Source: Allobosea sp. AAP35
Lineage (GTDB): Bacteria; Pseudomonadota; Alphaproteobacteria; Rhizobiales; Beijerinckiaceae
Length of the DNA: 64,000 nucleotides
Direction: 5' to 3'
Assembly: GCF_001295925.1 (NCBI RefSeq)
Contig: NZ_LJHQ01000010.1
Span: forward strand, 62,001 to 126,000
Shown here: one piece after another, positions 52,597 through 62,862 of the stretch
How the letters are laid out: each line of letters opens with the position of its first letter
How positions within the stretch are numbered: the first letter of the stretch is position 1
Position numbers and translations under genes: made by a program
The notes under the pieces: model-generated
The model's database searches: none
What the model saw: only the letters and a program-made list of their open reading frames with translations
What the model was told of the DNA's origin: nothing

Positions 52597-52602
52597 ACTA
52601 TA
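52597..52602 (-). promoter_or_regulatory. Candidate -10 box for the DUF350 cluster
   Basis: On the minus strand TATAGT lies about 35 nt before the DUF350 ATG, one base from the TATAAT consensus and conspicuous in GC-rich DNA. The matching -35 region (CTGGCG or TGGCGT at 16-17 nt) is weak. If real, the cluster has its own promoter apart from pyrG. Confidence 0.35.
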
Positions 52603-52641
52603 CGTCAGCCTTGGCGCAACGCCAGAGCGTCGATCGGCGGG

Positions 52642-54282
<1,641 letters not shown>

Positions 54283-54387
54283 TTAAAGACACGGGGTCGA
54301 TTCGCTAAGTCCAAGCTTGCAGCCCCGTCTTGCCCTGCACGCTTGTCCACAGGAGTGCGCCGCCATCTGGCCGGCGCGCCCCATACC

Positions 54388-54414
54388 AAAAGAGAAGGGC
54401 CGGTTTCCCGGCCC
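54388..54414 (-). terminator. Intrinsic terminator of secG
   Basis: On the minus strand, stem GGGCCGG-GAAA-CCGGCCC (plus-strand 54397-54414) is followed by TTCTCTTTT (54388-54396). The stable GNRA-like loop and T-rich tail, 16 nt beyond the secG stop, make a textbook rho-independent terminator. Confidence 0.88.
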
Positions 54415-54429
54415 CTGCCCTGTCTTCCG

Positions 54430-54831
54430 TTACTGCTGCGGCGCAGGAGGCGCCGGTGTCGGCGGCTGGGCTGCGCCGCTGGGCGCCTGCATCTGCCGGA
54501 GTTGGTCGAGGACCCCGCCCGCATTGGGCGCGCTCGGGCCGGCCGGCGCGGCAGGCGCGGTGGTGCCTGGCGCACCGTCGATGATCGAGCGCTGGACCCG
54601 GCCCTGGTTGGCCATCACGGCCAGGATGATCGAGGTCAGGAAGAAGGCGCCGGCGAGGATCGCCGTCGTCCGCGTCAGGGCGTTGGCTTGGCCGCGACCG
54701 GTCATGAAGCCGCCGGCACCGCCGCCGCCCGAGCCCATGCCGAGCCCGCCGCCCTCGGAACGCTGCAGCAGGACCACGCCGACGAGCGCGACCACGATGA
54801 TCAGGTGGATGACGATGATGACGTTCTGCAT
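54430..54831 (-). CDS. secG: Preprotein translocase subunit SecG
   Basis: Small subunit of the SecYEG channel. The 133 residues begin MQNVIIVIHLIIVVALVGVV, the first transmembrane helix. The conserved LLQRSEGGGLGMGSGGG and FMTGRGQANALTRTTAILAG follow, with the second helix at about 52-72. The remaining 60 residues are an Ala/Pro-rich cytoplasmic extension (TTAPAAPAGPSAPN onward) common in alphaproteobacterial SecG. The ATG at 54829-54831 excludes a longer non-conserved N-terminus. tpiA lies 168 nt upstream on the same strand, and a clear terminator follows. Confidence 0.96.
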   Translation of the reverse strand: MQNVIIVIHLIIVVALVGVVLLQRSEGGGLGMGSGGGGAGGFMTGRGQANALTRTTAILAGAFFLTSIILAVMANQGRVQRSIIDGAPGTTAPAAPAGPSAPNAGGVLDQLRQMQAPSGAAQPPTPAPPAPQQ

Positions 54832-54999
54832 GTTCTCGACAGACTGAGACGAAAGCTGAAATAGGTACGGTGCCGGCCGCCGCCAAGGACTGCCCGCACC
54901 GACGGGCCGTGACGGCTCGCATTCGGCGCGGCACATAGCATGGGCCAGGGCGCTGTGCCACCCCGGCGATGCGATTGCAGTCAGATCGAAGGCATCCGC

Positions 55000-55761
55000 T
55001 CAGGCGCAGGCGCGGGCGATCGCCAGGAAGTCCTCGGCCTTGAGGCTGGCGCCGCCGACGAGCGCGCCATCGACATGCGTGACGTTCATCAGTTCGGCCG
55101 CGTTGGAGGGCTTGACCGAACCGCCATAGAGCAGCCGGACGCCCGCCGCCTCCTCGTCGCCAAGCAGAAGGCCAAGTTCCGCGCGGATCGCCGCATGCAT
55201 CTCGGCGACATCGGCGGCCGTCGGGGTCAGCCCCGTGCCGATCGCCCAGACCGGTTCATAGGCGACGACGAGCGTCGCGGCGGTCGCGGCCTCGGGCAGG
55301 GAGCCGTGCAGCTGCCCGGTGACGACGGCCACGGCCCGGCCGGCCTCGCGCTCGTCCTTCGTCTCGCCGACGCAGACGATCGGCACCAGCGCGGCCTTCA
55401 GCGCAGCCTGAGCCTTGGCCTTGACCGCGGCGTCGGTCTCGCCATGCAGCGTCCGGCGTTCGGAGTGGCCGACGATCGCGAAGGAGGCGCCGGCATCGGC
55501 CAGCATCGCCGCCGAGATCTCCCCGGTGAAAGCCCCCAAGTCCTGCGTGCTGCAATCCTGGCCGCCGCTGGCGATGTGAGAACCACGCAGTGCATCGGAA
55601 GCGGAAGCGAGCAGGCTCGCCGGCGGGCAGAGCGCGAGATCGACCGCCGCTTTCAGCTCCGCATCATAGCCCTTCGCGATATCGGCCGCGATGGCGAGAT
55701 CGGCCTTGAGCCCGTTCATCTTCCAGTTGCCGGCCACCAACGGCCTGATGCTGCGTGTCAC
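55000..55761 (-). CDS. tpiA: Triosephosphate isomerase
   Basis: Interconverts dihydroxyacetone phosphate and glyceraldehyde 3-phosphate. The 253-residue protein carries all active-site residues: Asn12 and Lys14 in AGNWKMNG, His100 in IVGHSERR, and Glu170 in [11 protein letters not shown], plus the phosphate-binding [11 protein letters not shown]. The frame stays open upstream to 55914, but a GTG at 55759-55761 is preceded by GGAGG at a good 7-nt distance and gives [17 protein letters not shown], so I take that as the start. It is divergent from the ppiD-like gene and upstream of secG. Confidence 0.98.
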   Translation of the reverse strand: MTRSIRPLVAGNWKMNGLKADLAIAADIAKGYDAELKAAVDLALCPPASLLASASDALRGSHIASGGQDCSTQDLGAFTGEISAAMLADAGASFAIVGHSERRTLHGETDAAVKAKAQAALKAALVPIVCVGETKDEREAGRAVAVVTGQLHGSLPEAATAATLVVAYEPVWAIGTGLTPTAADVAEMHAAIRAELGLLLGDEEAAGVRLLYGGSVKPSNAAELMNVTHVDGALVGGASLKAEDFLAIARACA

Positions 55762-55969
55762 GTCGATCCTCCAGATCTGCTGTTTCGGGTCTAGCAATGC
55801 CTGCACCTGGCCGCAATCAAGCGAAATCGGCAACGGCGCATGCGATAGCCCAACACGAATCCGCCGGGGCGATTGCGGCTTGGCGCTTCGGTTCCTATAA
55901 GCAGCGCCGAACAAAACCGGTTATGGCGGCTTGCATGCCGCGCCAGGCCCTAAGGAAAGACAGACGTCC

Positions 55970-57883
55970 ATGATGATGACAGGCATCCGCAAGGCGGGTC
56001 AGAGCTTCTTCGGCAAGCTCCTCATCTTCGTCCTGTTCGGCTTCCTGATCTTCTCTTTCGCGATCTGGGGCATCGGCGACATCTTTCAGGGCTATGGGCG
56101 CAACTCGGTGGCCCGCGTCGGCAAGGCCGAGATCGGCCTCGAGCAGATGCGCACGGCCTTCCAGAACGATGTCCAGACGCTGACGCGCCAGCAGCGTCGC
56201 CAGATCACGCCGGACATGGCCCGGGCCTTGGGGCTCGACCGGCAGGCGCTGTCGCGGCTGGTGACGGAATCGGTGCTCGACCAGACGGCGCAGAGCCTGC
56301 GCCTGGCCGTCTCCGACGAGACAATCCGCAACCTCATCCTCGACGATCCGGTTTTCCGCGACGCCTCCGGCCAATTCTCGGCAGCGCGGTTCAACGAGTT
56401 GCTGCGGTCGAACGGCTTTACCGAGGCCGTCTATGTCCGAGAGCAGCGCGCCACGATCCTGCGCCAGCAAATCGCCGAGATGGTGGTCGGCGCGGTTTCG
56501 GCGCCTGGCGCGCTGCAGGAACTCGGCCATCGCCTGCGCAACGAGCGCCGCAGCGTCACGCTGGCCCGCCTGCCGCCGAGCGCGGCCGGCGACATCCCCG
56601 CGCCGACGGAGGCACAACTCAGGACCTTCTTCGACGAGCGCAAGGGCGCCTACCGCGCTCCCGAGCGCCGCACCGCTGAAATCCTGGCGATTTCGGCCGA
56701 TTCGCTCGCCGATGCCGCCGCCGTCAGCGAGGCTGATGCGCGGGCGCGTTACGAGGAGATCAAGACGCAACGCTTCACCACGCCCGAGACCCGCACCATC
56801 CAGCAGATCACCTTCCCCAATGCCGAGGAGGCGCAGGCGGCCAGGGCGCGCATCGAGGCCGGCGAAACCTTCGACGCGATCGCCGCCGAGCGCCAGGTGG
56901 CTGCGGCCGATCTGACGCTGGGCACCTTCACCCGCACGCAGGTCTTCGATCCGGTGGTGCGGGAGGCCGCCTTCGCGCTGACGCAGGGCGCAGTCAGCGC
57001 GCCCGCGACCAGCGCGTTCGGGCCGGTGCTGCTGCGGGTGACCGTGATCCAGCCGGAGGTTGTACGCGCCTTCGAGGATGTTGCAGCCGAATTGCGGACC
57101 GAGGTCGCCACCAGCCGTGCGGCCAGCCGCGTCACCGAGATCCACGACCGGATCGAGGACCAGCGCGCGGGCGCCAAGCCGCTGGCCGAGATCGCCCGCG
57201 AGTTCAACCTGCCCCTGCGCGGCGTCGGTCCGATCGATAATGCGCTGCGCCGGCCCGATGGCACGGTCGAGCAGCCTCTGCCCGGCGGAGACCCGACCCT
57301 GCAAGCGATCTTCCGCTCCGATGTCGGCGTCGATAACGAGGCGATCCGGCTGCCGCGCGACACCGGTTATGTCTGGTACGACGTCACGAAAATCGATCAG
57401 GCCCGCGAGCAAACCTTCGACGAGGTCAAGGCTCAGGTCGAAACGCAGTGGCGAGCCGACGAGGTTGCGACGCGGCTCTCCGCTCGGACCCGCGAACTCG
57501 TCGAGCGTCTCGACAAGGGAGAGGCCTTCGACGCGGTCGCGGCCTCCGCGGGCCTGACCATCGAACAGGCGACCGAAATCGGCCGCCAGGAGCAGCGGCC
57601 CGATCTCCCGGCCAACGTGATCAGCCTGATCTTCGGGACGCTTGCGGGCCGGAGCAATTCGGCCTCGGTCGCCGATGATGGCCGCGTCCTGTTCAGGGTG
57701 GATAGCGCCACGATGCCAAGCTACGCGCGCACCACGCAGGAGGCTGAGAACTTCGCCCGGCAGCTGGGCGCCAGCGTCAGCGAGGACATCCTGGCGCAGT
57801 ATATCGCGCAGCGGCAGGCGGAACTGGGCGTGACGATCAACGAAACCGCCTTCCGCAATGCCACCGGCGGCGCGACGAACTGA
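55970..57883 (+). CDS. PpiD/SurA-like periplasmic folding factor (peptidylprolyl isomerase family)
   Basis: A 637-residue protein anchored by one N-terminal membrane helix (GKLLIFVLFGFLIFSFAIWG), with the rest in the periplasm. The SurA-N-like chaperone domain follows (about 45-190: VARVGKAEIGLEQMRTAFQN), then a parvulin-like domain at about 235-350 (TRTIQQITFPNAEEAQAARA, GETFDAIAAERQVAAADLTL). The parvulin part has diverged, so isomerase activity is not assured; in PpiD itself it is also inactive. It probably helps newly secreted proteins leave SecYEG, and secG lies just across tpiA. The ATG at 55970 follows AAGGAAAG. trpE begins 16 nt downstream. Confidence 0.9.
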   Translation: MMMTGIRKAGQSFFGKLLIFVLFGFLIFSFAIWGIGDIFQGYGRNSVARVGKAEIGLEQMRTAFQNDVQTLTRQQRRQITPDMARALGLDRQALSRLVTESVLDQTAQSLRLAVSDETIRNLILDDPVFRDASGQFSAARFNELLRSNGFTEAVYVREQRATILRQQIAEMVVGAVSAPGALQELGHRLRNERRSVTLARLPPSAAGDIPAPTEAQLRTFFDERKGAYRAPERRTAEILAISADSLADAAAVSEADARARYEEIKTQRFTTPETRTIQQITFPNAEEAQAARARIEAGETFDAIAAERQVAAADLTLGTFTRTQVFDPVVREAAFALTQGAVSAPATSAFGPVLLRVTVIQPEVVRAFEDVAAELRTEVATSRAASRVTEIHDRIEDQRAGAKPLAEIAREFNLPLRGVGPIDNALRRPDGTVEQPLPGGDPTLQAIFRSDVGVDNEAIRLPRDTGYVWYDVTKIDQAREQTFDEVKAQVETQWRADEVATRLSARTRELVERLDKGEAFDAVAASAGLTIEQATEIGRQEQRPDLPANVISLIFGTLAGRSNSASVADDGRVLFRVDSATMPSYARTTQEAENFARQLGASVSEDILAQYIAQRQAELGVTINETAFRNATGGATN

Positions 57884-57899
57884 CGGTGCGAGACTGCCG

Positions 57900-59432
57900 A
57901 TGATGGGGCCGCCGGATCACGAATCGTTTGCGGCCGCCTATGAGGCCGGTACGGCGCAATTGCTGCGGCAGGTGCTGGTCGGCGACTGCGAGACGCCGGT
58001 CGCCGCCTTCCTGAAGCTGCGCCACGCCACACAGGGCCCGGCCTTCCTGCTCGAATCGGTCGAGGGGGGCGCCGTGCGTGGCCGCTATTCGATGATCGGT
58101 CTCGAGCCGGATCTGATCTGGCGCTGCCATCACGGTGAAGCCTCGATCTGCCGACCGGCGCTGGGCGAGTCCTTCCTGACCGATCCGCGACCGGCCTTCG
58201 AGAGCCTGCGCGCCCTGCTCGACGAGAGCGCCATCCCCGAGGACGAAGCGCTCTTCGGCGCAGACGATCTGCCGCCGATGGCGGCTGGCGTGTTCGGCTA
58301 TCTCGGCTACGACATAGTCCGGCTGATGGAGCGGCTGCCGCAGCCCAAGGAGACCGGCACCGGCGTTCCTGACGCCATCCTGACGCGGCCGACGCTGATG
58401 GTCGTGTTCGATTCGGTGCGCGACGAGATCCATGTCGTGACGCCGGTGCGCCACCAGCCCGGTGTGCCGGCGCGCGCTGCCCATGAGCGGGCATTGGAGC
58501 GGCTCGACGCCGTGGTACGGGCGTTGGAAGGCCCCCTGCCCCCGGACGCCGCGATCGACATCGCCGCCCTGCCCGAGCCGGCCATCGTCTCGAATACGAG
58601 CGAGGCCGAATTCCACGCCATGGTCGCCACCGCGCAAAATTACATCCGCGCCGGCGACATCTTTCAGGTGGTGCTGTCGCAGCGCTTCGAGGCGCCGTTC
58701 CAGCTGCCGCCCTTCGCGCTTTACCGGGCGCTGCGCCGCGTCAATCCGGCACCGTTCCTGTGCTATCTCGACTTCGCCGATTTCCAGATCGTCTGTTCGA
58801 GCCCCGAAATCCTGGTCCGACTGCGCGACGAAACTGTCACCATCCGCCCGATCGCCGGCACGCGCCGTCGAGGCGCCACTCCGGCGGAAGACGAGGCGCT
58901 GGCACAGGAGTTATTGGCCGATCCCAAGGAGCGCGCCGAGCATCTGATGCTGCTCGATCTCGGCCGCAACGATGTCGGCCGCGTCGCGAAGATCGGCACG
59001 GTGAAGGTCACCGATTCCTTCTTCATCGAGCGCTACAGCCAGGTCATGCACATCGTTTCGAATGTCGAAGGGCAGATCGATCCCCGCCACGATGCGCTTG
59101 CTGCGCTGTCTGCCGGCTTTCCGGCCGGCACCGTCTCGGGCGCGCCCAAGGTCCGGGCGATGGAGATCATCGACGAACTGGAGCGCGATGCGCGCGGCGC
59201 CTATGGCGGCTGCATCGGCTATTTCGGCGCCAATGGCGAGATGGACACCTGCATCGTGCTTCGCACCGCCGTGGTCAAGGACGGCCGCATGCATGTCCAG
59301 GCAGGAGCCGGCATCGTCTACGATTCGCAGCCGGCGTCGGAACAGGCCGAATGCGTCAACAAGGCCAAGGCACTGTTCCGGGCCGCCGAGGAGGCGATCC
59401 GCTTCGCCGCTCGCTCCGGCCGAGGGCAATAA
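57900..59432 (+). CDS. trpE: Anthranilate synthase component I
   Basis: Converts chorismate to anthranilate, the first step of tryptophan synthesis, with TrpG supplying ammonia. The 510 residues have the N-terminal regulatory part with LLESVEGG (50-57, the tryptophan-binding loop whose Ser is mutated in feedback-resistant strains) and GRYSMIGLEPD. The chorismate-binding part follows, with QVVLSQRFEAPF, IAGTRRRGATPAEDE, LLDLGRNDVGRVAKIG, and AGFPAGTVSGAPKVRAMEII. It is not fused to TrpG, unlike in Rhizobium, and trpG is not next to it. It follows the ppiD-like gene by 16 nt. A 10-bp hairpin lies just after the stop. Confidence 0.97.
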   Translation: MMGPPDHESFAAAYEAGTAQLLRQVLVGDCETPVAAFLKLRHATQGPAFLLESVEGGAVRGRYSMIGLEPDLIWRCHHGEASICRPALGESFLTDPRPAFESLRALLDESAIPEDEALFGADDLPPMAAGVFGYLGYDIVRLMERLPQPKETGTGVPDAILTRPTLMVVFDSVRDEIHVVTPVRHQPGVPARAAHERALERLDAVVRALEGPLPPDAAIDIAALPEPAIVSNTSEAEFHAMVATAQNYIRAGDIFQVVLSQRFEAPFQLPPFALYRALRRVNPAPFLCYLDFADFQIVCSSPEILVRLRDETVTIRPIAGTRRRGATPAEDEALAQELLADPKERAEHLMLLDLGRNDVGRVAKIGTVKVTDSFFIERYSQVMHIVSNVEGQIDPRHDALAALSAGFPAGTVSGAPKVRAMEIIDELERDARGAYGGCIGYFGANGEMDTCIVLRTAVVKDGRMHVQAGAGIVYDSQPASEQAECVNKAKALFRAAEEAIRFAARSGRGQ

Positions 59433-59437
59433 CCCCC

Positions 59438-59460
59438 AGGCCGCGACCCGGTCGCGGCCT
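59438..59460 (+). terminator. Hairpin after trpE, possible terminator
   Basis: AGGCCGCGAC (59438-59447) and GTCGCGGCCT (59451-59460) form a perfect 10-bp stem with a CCG loop, 5 nt beyond the trpE stop. There is no T-run afterwards, so it may be a stop that needs help or a 3' stabiliser. It sits between convergent genes. Confidence 0.55.
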
Positions 59461-59478
59461 CCTCATGGCGCGGTACCC

Positions 59479-60102
59479 TCAGTGCCCCTTGCCGTTAGGC
59501 GGGATTGTCATCCGGTCGACCCAGGCGATGCCGATCGCGGAAAGGATGAAGACCGTGTGGATGACCGTCTGCAGGATGATGCCCGTCTCGGTATAGGAGG
59601 TCGTGCGGCCGGCGCTGCCGATATTGCCGGCCTCGATGAAGGTCCGCAGCAGATGGATCGACGAGATGCCGATGATCGCCATGGCGAGCTTGATCTTGAG
59701 CACGCTCGCATTGACGTGGCTCAGCCATTCCGGCTGGTCGGGATGACCTTGGAGGCCGAGCCGCGAGACGAAGGTCTCATAGCCGCCGATGATGACCATG
59801 ATCAGCAGGTTCGAGATCATGACCACGTCGATCAGGCCCAGAACCACCAGCATGATCTGCTGCTCGGAGAAGTCGAACGCGTGAGTGACGAGGTGCCAGA
59901 GCTCTTTGAGGAACAGGAAGACATAAACGCATTGCGCCACGATCAGGCCGAGATAGAGCGGCAGCTGCAGCCAGCGCGATCCGAAGATGATCCGCGACAT
60001 GGTGTTCAAACGCACCGGTTCGGCCGGCAGGGCGAAGGCCGATGAAGCGGATGCGGCCGGGGTGGAGGACCCGGGGGCCGGGGTTTCGCCGGGATGCGAC
60101 AT
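59479..60102 (-). CDS. UPF0114 / TIGR00645 (YqhA-like) membrane protein
   Basis: A 207-residue inner-membrane protein. The first 35 residues are a polar Pro/Ser/Ala extension; the core starts NTMSRIIFGSRWLQLPLYLG, the family signature, and has four hydrophobic segments: PLYLGLIVAQCVYVFLFLKE, IMLVVLGLIDVVMISNLLIM, KLAMAIIGISSIHLLRTFIE, and TVIHTVFILSAIGIAWVDRM. The function of the family is unknown. The ATG at 60100-60102 was chosen; the frame extends to 60183 without a convincing start. It is convergent with trpE and divergent from the BA14K gene, sharing a 241-bp upstream region. Confidence 0.92.
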   Translation of the reverse strand: MSHPGETPAPGSSTPAASASSAFALPAEPVRLNTMSRIIFGSRWLQLPLYLGLIVAQCVYVFLFLKELWHLVTHAFDFSEQQIMLVVLGLIDVVMISNLLIMVIIGGYETFVSRLGLQGHPDQPEWLSHVNASVLKIKLAMAIIGISSIHLLRTFIEAGNIGSAGRTTSYTETGIILQTVIHTVFILSAIGIAWVDRMTIPPNGKGH

Positions 60103-60237
60103 GGTTGATCTCAAGTCCTTCGAACGAATGATGCAGTGCAAAATAAGCTGATGCGAAATGGGGCGCAAAGGGTCAATGCGCAAGCGACCCCGTGAAAAGC
60201 ATCAGCACACCGAGACGGTGCCATCGACGACGAAATT

Positions 60238-60257
60238 TTGACGCTATCATGCGTCAA
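60238..60257. promoter_or_regulatory. Palindrome in the divergent UPF0114 / BA14K promoter region
   Basis: TTGACGC-TATCAT-GCGTCAA is a perfect 7-bp inverted repeat about 87 nt before the BA14K ATG. It contains a TTGACG -35-like box. Further on, TTGCGA (60260-60265) with TAGTTT (60284-60289) at 18 nt is a plausible promoter. A second small hairpin, CCTCTC-ATCC-GAGAGG (60315-60330), partly covers the strong AGGAGAGG ribosome site. Confidence 0.45.
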
Positions 60258-60343
60258 GGTTGCGACGATCGAATCGTAACGGCTAGTTTGGAACAACAGA
60301 GGACGCGCAAGCTTCCTCTCATCCGAGAGGAGAGGATTCCACA

Positions 60344-60820
60344 ATGATCAAGAGCTTTACCCTTGCTGCGGCCCTCATTGGCGGTGCCATGCTGGCGGCG
60401 CCCGTGAACGCGGCCCCCATCGGCTCGGCCTCCGTCCCGGCGCTGGCCATGGGCGCCGGCAGCGACCTCATCGATACCGTGCAGTATCGTCGCTATGGCC
60501 CGCGCTACGGCTACGGTCCGCGCTATGGCTATCGCGGCGGCTACTACCGTGGCGGTCGCGGCGCGGCCGTCGGCGCCGGTGTTGCGGCGGGCATTCTCGG
60601 CGGCGCACTCGCGGCCGGTGCGCTGGCAGGCCCACGCTATGTCGAGCCGGCCCCGATCTATGTCGCGCCGGCGCCCGTCTATGGCGCTCCGGTTCGGGCC
60701 TATGGCTATGGTGCGGCGGATGTCGATGCCGTGGCCTATTGCTCGCGCCGCTTCCGTACCTACGACCCCGAGACCGGCACCTATATCGCCACCGGCGGCG
60801 TGGTGCGCGCCTGCCCCTGA
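60344..60820 (+). CDS. BA14K-family small secreted protein
   Basis: A 158-residue exported protein of the BA14K family, first known as a Brucella antigen with lectin-like activity. Signal peptide to about 24 (GGAMLAAPVNAAP). A Tyr/Arg/Gly-rich stretch (YRRYGPRYGYGPRYGYRGGY), with two tandem copies of a GPRYGY unit, and a hydrophobic Ala/Gly segment (AAVGAGVAAGILGGALAAGA) follow. It closes with the BA14K signature AYCSRRFRTYDPETGTYIA and its second Cys in VVRACP. A strong AGGAGAGG ribosome site is 8 nt upstream of the ATG and a strong terminator follows, so high expression is likely. Role unknown. Confidence 0.92.
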   Translation: MIKSFTLAAALIGGAMLAAPVNAAPIGSASVPALAMGAGSDLIDTVQYRRYGPRYGYGPRYGYRGGYYRGGRGAAVGAGVAAGILGGALAAGALAGPRYVEPAPIYVAPAPVYGAPVRAYGYGAADVDAVAYCSRRFRTYDPETGTYIATGGVVRACP

Positions 60821-60864
60821 CCGATCCCGTTCCTCGGGCCGCACCGGCCCGAGGGAAGCAACCG

Positions 60865-60900
60865 GCCTCTCCGCAGCGATGCGGAGAGGCTTTTGTTTGT
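60865..60900 (+). terminator. Intrinsic terminator of the BA14K gene
   Basis: Stem GCCTCTCCGC (60865-60874) and GCGGAGAGGC (60881-60890), 10 perfect pairs with a 6-nt loop, followed by TTTTGTTTGT. A textbook rho-independent terminator, 45 nt beyond the stop. Confidence 0.95.
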
Positions 60901-60946
60901 CGGCCTGCGAGGGCGTAGTGTCGGGCCAGACCGGAGCTCGCCCCGC

Positions 60947-61318
60947 ATGATCGCAGCCCTCACCCTCCTGCTTGCCTGCCAGCTCGTCGGCGAGGCCGGC
61001 GCGCGCCTGTTTGACCTGCCCGTTCCGGGTCCCGTGATCGGCATGGCGCTGCTGTTTCTGGGTCTGCGCCTGCGCCCGGCGGCTGCGAGCGAGGGCGCGC
61101 CGCTGGCCATGGTGGCCGGCGTTCTGCTGGCCCATCTGTCGCTGCTCTTCGTACCCGCTGGGGCGGGAATCCTGCGCCATGCAGGGTCGCTCGTGGCCCA
61201 TGGGCCCGGGCTGATCGTGGCGCTGATCGTCTCGACGGCACTGACGCTGGCCGTCACGGCCCTGGTCTTCGTCAAGGTTGCGGCCCTCGTCGACAGTCGC
61301 CCGGACGAGACACCGTGA
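60947..61318 (+). CDS. CidA/LrgA-family holin-like membrane protein
   Basis: A 123-residue inner-membrane protein with four hydrophobic segments and the family block LVGEAGARLFDLPVPGPVIGMALLFL cut at the conserved PxPGPVIGM. The second part has AHLSLLFVPAGAGILRH, also diagnostic. CidA/LrgA proteins work with LrgB partners, classically discussed as holin/antiholin-like pairs in cell lysis and later as pyruvate or small-metabolite carriers. The ATG at 60947 has a GGAG site 10 nt before it. The stop overlaps the start of the LrgB-type gene as GTGA. Confidence 0.92.
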   Translation: MIAALTLLLACQLVGEAGARLFDLPVPGPVIGMALLFLGLRLRPAAASEGAPLAMVAGVLLAHLSLLFVPAGAGILRHAGSLVAHGPGLIVALIVSTALTLAVTALVFVKVAALVDSRPDETP

Positions 61319-62043
61319 TCGCGCCCGATCTCGCCCGCGTCGAGACGCTGTGGGTCTACCTCGCCGCCGATCCGCTGCTCTGGCTGACGGTGACGCTGGC
61401 GGCCTATGTCGTGGCCGAACGGATTTCGGCGCGCTTCGGCCGGCACCCTCTCGCCAATCCGGTCCTGATCGCCGTCGCCCTGCTGGCCTTGATCCTGGGC
61501 GCGACCCGCACACCCTTCGAGACCTATTTCGAAGGGGCGCAATTCGTGCATTTCCTGCTCGGTCCCGCCACCGTCGCATTGGCCCTGCCGCTTCACCGCC
61601 ACTGGTCGCTGGTGCGCAAGGCTGCGCTTCCGATCCTGGCGGCGCTGCTGGCAGGCGCGCTGACGGCCGTGGTCAGCGCCGTCGGCATCGCGGCCGCCTT
61701 CGGCGTGCCGCAACCGATCCTGGCTTCGCTCGCGCCGAAATCGGTGACAGCCGCGATCGCCATGGGGATCGCCCGCGAGATCGGCGGCGAGCCATCCCTG
61801 ACGGCGACGCTGGTCATCGCCACGGGCATCCTGGGCGCCATCATGGTCACGCCCCTGATGGCGCTGCTGCGCCTCACGGACTGGCGGGCGCGCGGCTTTG
61901 CGGCAGGGCTGGCGGCCCATGGCATCGGCACGGCGCGCGCCTTTCAGGTCAATCCTGTGGCCGGCGCCTTTGCCGCGATCGCGATGGGGTTGAACGGGCT
62001 TGTCACGGCGGTTCTCGTGCCGCTTATTCTGCGGCTGTTCTGA
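61315..62043 (+). CDS. LrgB/CidB-family membrane protein
   Basis: A 242-residue inner-membrane protein with about seven hydrophobic segments. Family stretches are HFLLGPATVALALPLHRHW, SLAPKSVTAAIAMGIAREIGG and GFAAGLAAHGIGTARAFQ, all typical of LrgB. The start is a GTG at 61315 overlapping the LrgA-type stop, so both subunits are made in step. No LytS/LytR regulator is near; a LysR regulator is also absent from the window. Which small molecule or lytic process it serves here is not known. Confidence 0.93.
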   Translation: MIAPDLARVETLWVYLAADPLLWLTVTLAAYVVAERISARFGRHPLANPVLIAVALLALILGATRTPFETYFEGAQFVHFLLGPATVALALPLHRHWSLVRKAALPILAALLAGALTAVVSAVGIAAAFGVPQPILASLAPKSVTAAIAMGIAREIGGEPSLTATLVIATGILGAIMVTPLMALLRLTDWRARGFAAGLAAHGIGTARAFQVNPVAGAFAAIAMGLNGLVTAVLVPLILRLF

Positions 62044-62057
62044 TCCGGAGTCGCCCC

Positions 62058-62843
62058 TTGCGTATCGCCACCTGGAACGTCAATTCCGTCCGTCAGCGCC
62101 TCGGCCATCTGGTGGATTTTCTGAAGGAGGCGCAGCCGGACGCGCTGTGTCTGCAGGAAATCAAATGCATCGATGCCGATTTTCCGCGCGCCGAGATCGA
62201 AGCGGCCGGCTGGCAGGTCGAGACCCACGGTCAGAAGACCTTCAACGGCGTCGCGATCATCAGCCGCGCCAGGCTGGAGGAGGTCCGGCGCGGCTTGCCG
62301 GGCGACGAGGCCGACGAGCAGGCGCGCTATCTTGAAGGGCTGCTGCCGCTCGGCACCGGCGTCATCCGCCTGGCTTCGATCTACCTGCCCAATGGCAACC
62401 CGCCCGACACCGAGAAATACCCCTATAAACTCGCCTGGATGAAGCGCCTGACCGCCCATGCGCGGCTATTGATGGCCCATGAGGAGCCGCTGGTGCTGGC
62501 GGGCGACTACAATGTCATTCCCGAGCCGCGCGATGCGCGCGACGCCGCCGCCTGGGTTTCGGACGCGCTGTTCCTGCCGCAGACGCGCACGGCCTTCCGC
62601 AGCCTGCTCAATCTCGGGCTGACGGAAGCCCTGCGTGCCAGCAGCGACGACAGCGGCCTCTATACCTTCTGGGATTATCAGGCCGGCGCCTGGCAGCGCA
62701 ACAACGGCATCCGCATCGACCATCTGCTGCTCTCGCCGCAGGCGGCAGACAAACTCGCGGGCGTCCAGATCGTCAAACATGTCCGTGGCTGGGAGAAGCC
62801 GTCCGACCATGTGCCGGTGATGGTCGAGTTGAAGGCGGCCTGA
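62058..62843 (+). CDS. xth: Exodeoxyribonuclease III (AP endonuclease)
   Basis: Cuts DNA at abasic sites and degrades 3' ends in base excision repair. The 261 residues contain Asn7 in IATWNVNSVRQRL, the metal Glu34 in LCLQEIKC, then FNGVAIISR, the GDYNVIPEPRDA motif (catalytic Asp and Asn), IDHLLLS and the terminal SDHVPVMVEL with the catalytic His. No ATG is present at the expected place; a TTG at 62058, preceded by CCGGAG 8 nt upstream, gives a normal N-terminus. It follows the LrgB-type gene by 14 nt and could be cotranscribed. Confidence 0.96.
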   Translation: MRIATWNVNSVRQRLGHLVDFLKEAQPDALCLQEIKCIDADFPRAEIEAAGWQVETHGQKTFNGVAIISRARLEEVRRGLPGDEADEQARYLEGLLPLGTGVIRLASIYLPNGNPPDTEKYPYKLAWMKRLTAHARLLMAHEEPLVLAGDYNVIPEPRDARDAAAWVSDALFLPQTRTAFRSLLNLGLTEALRASSDDSGLYTFWDYQAGAWQRNNGIRIDHLLLSPQAADKLAGVQIVKHVRGWEKPSDHVPVMVELKAA

Positions 62844-62862
62844 GAGACAGTCGGTCGGTGGG

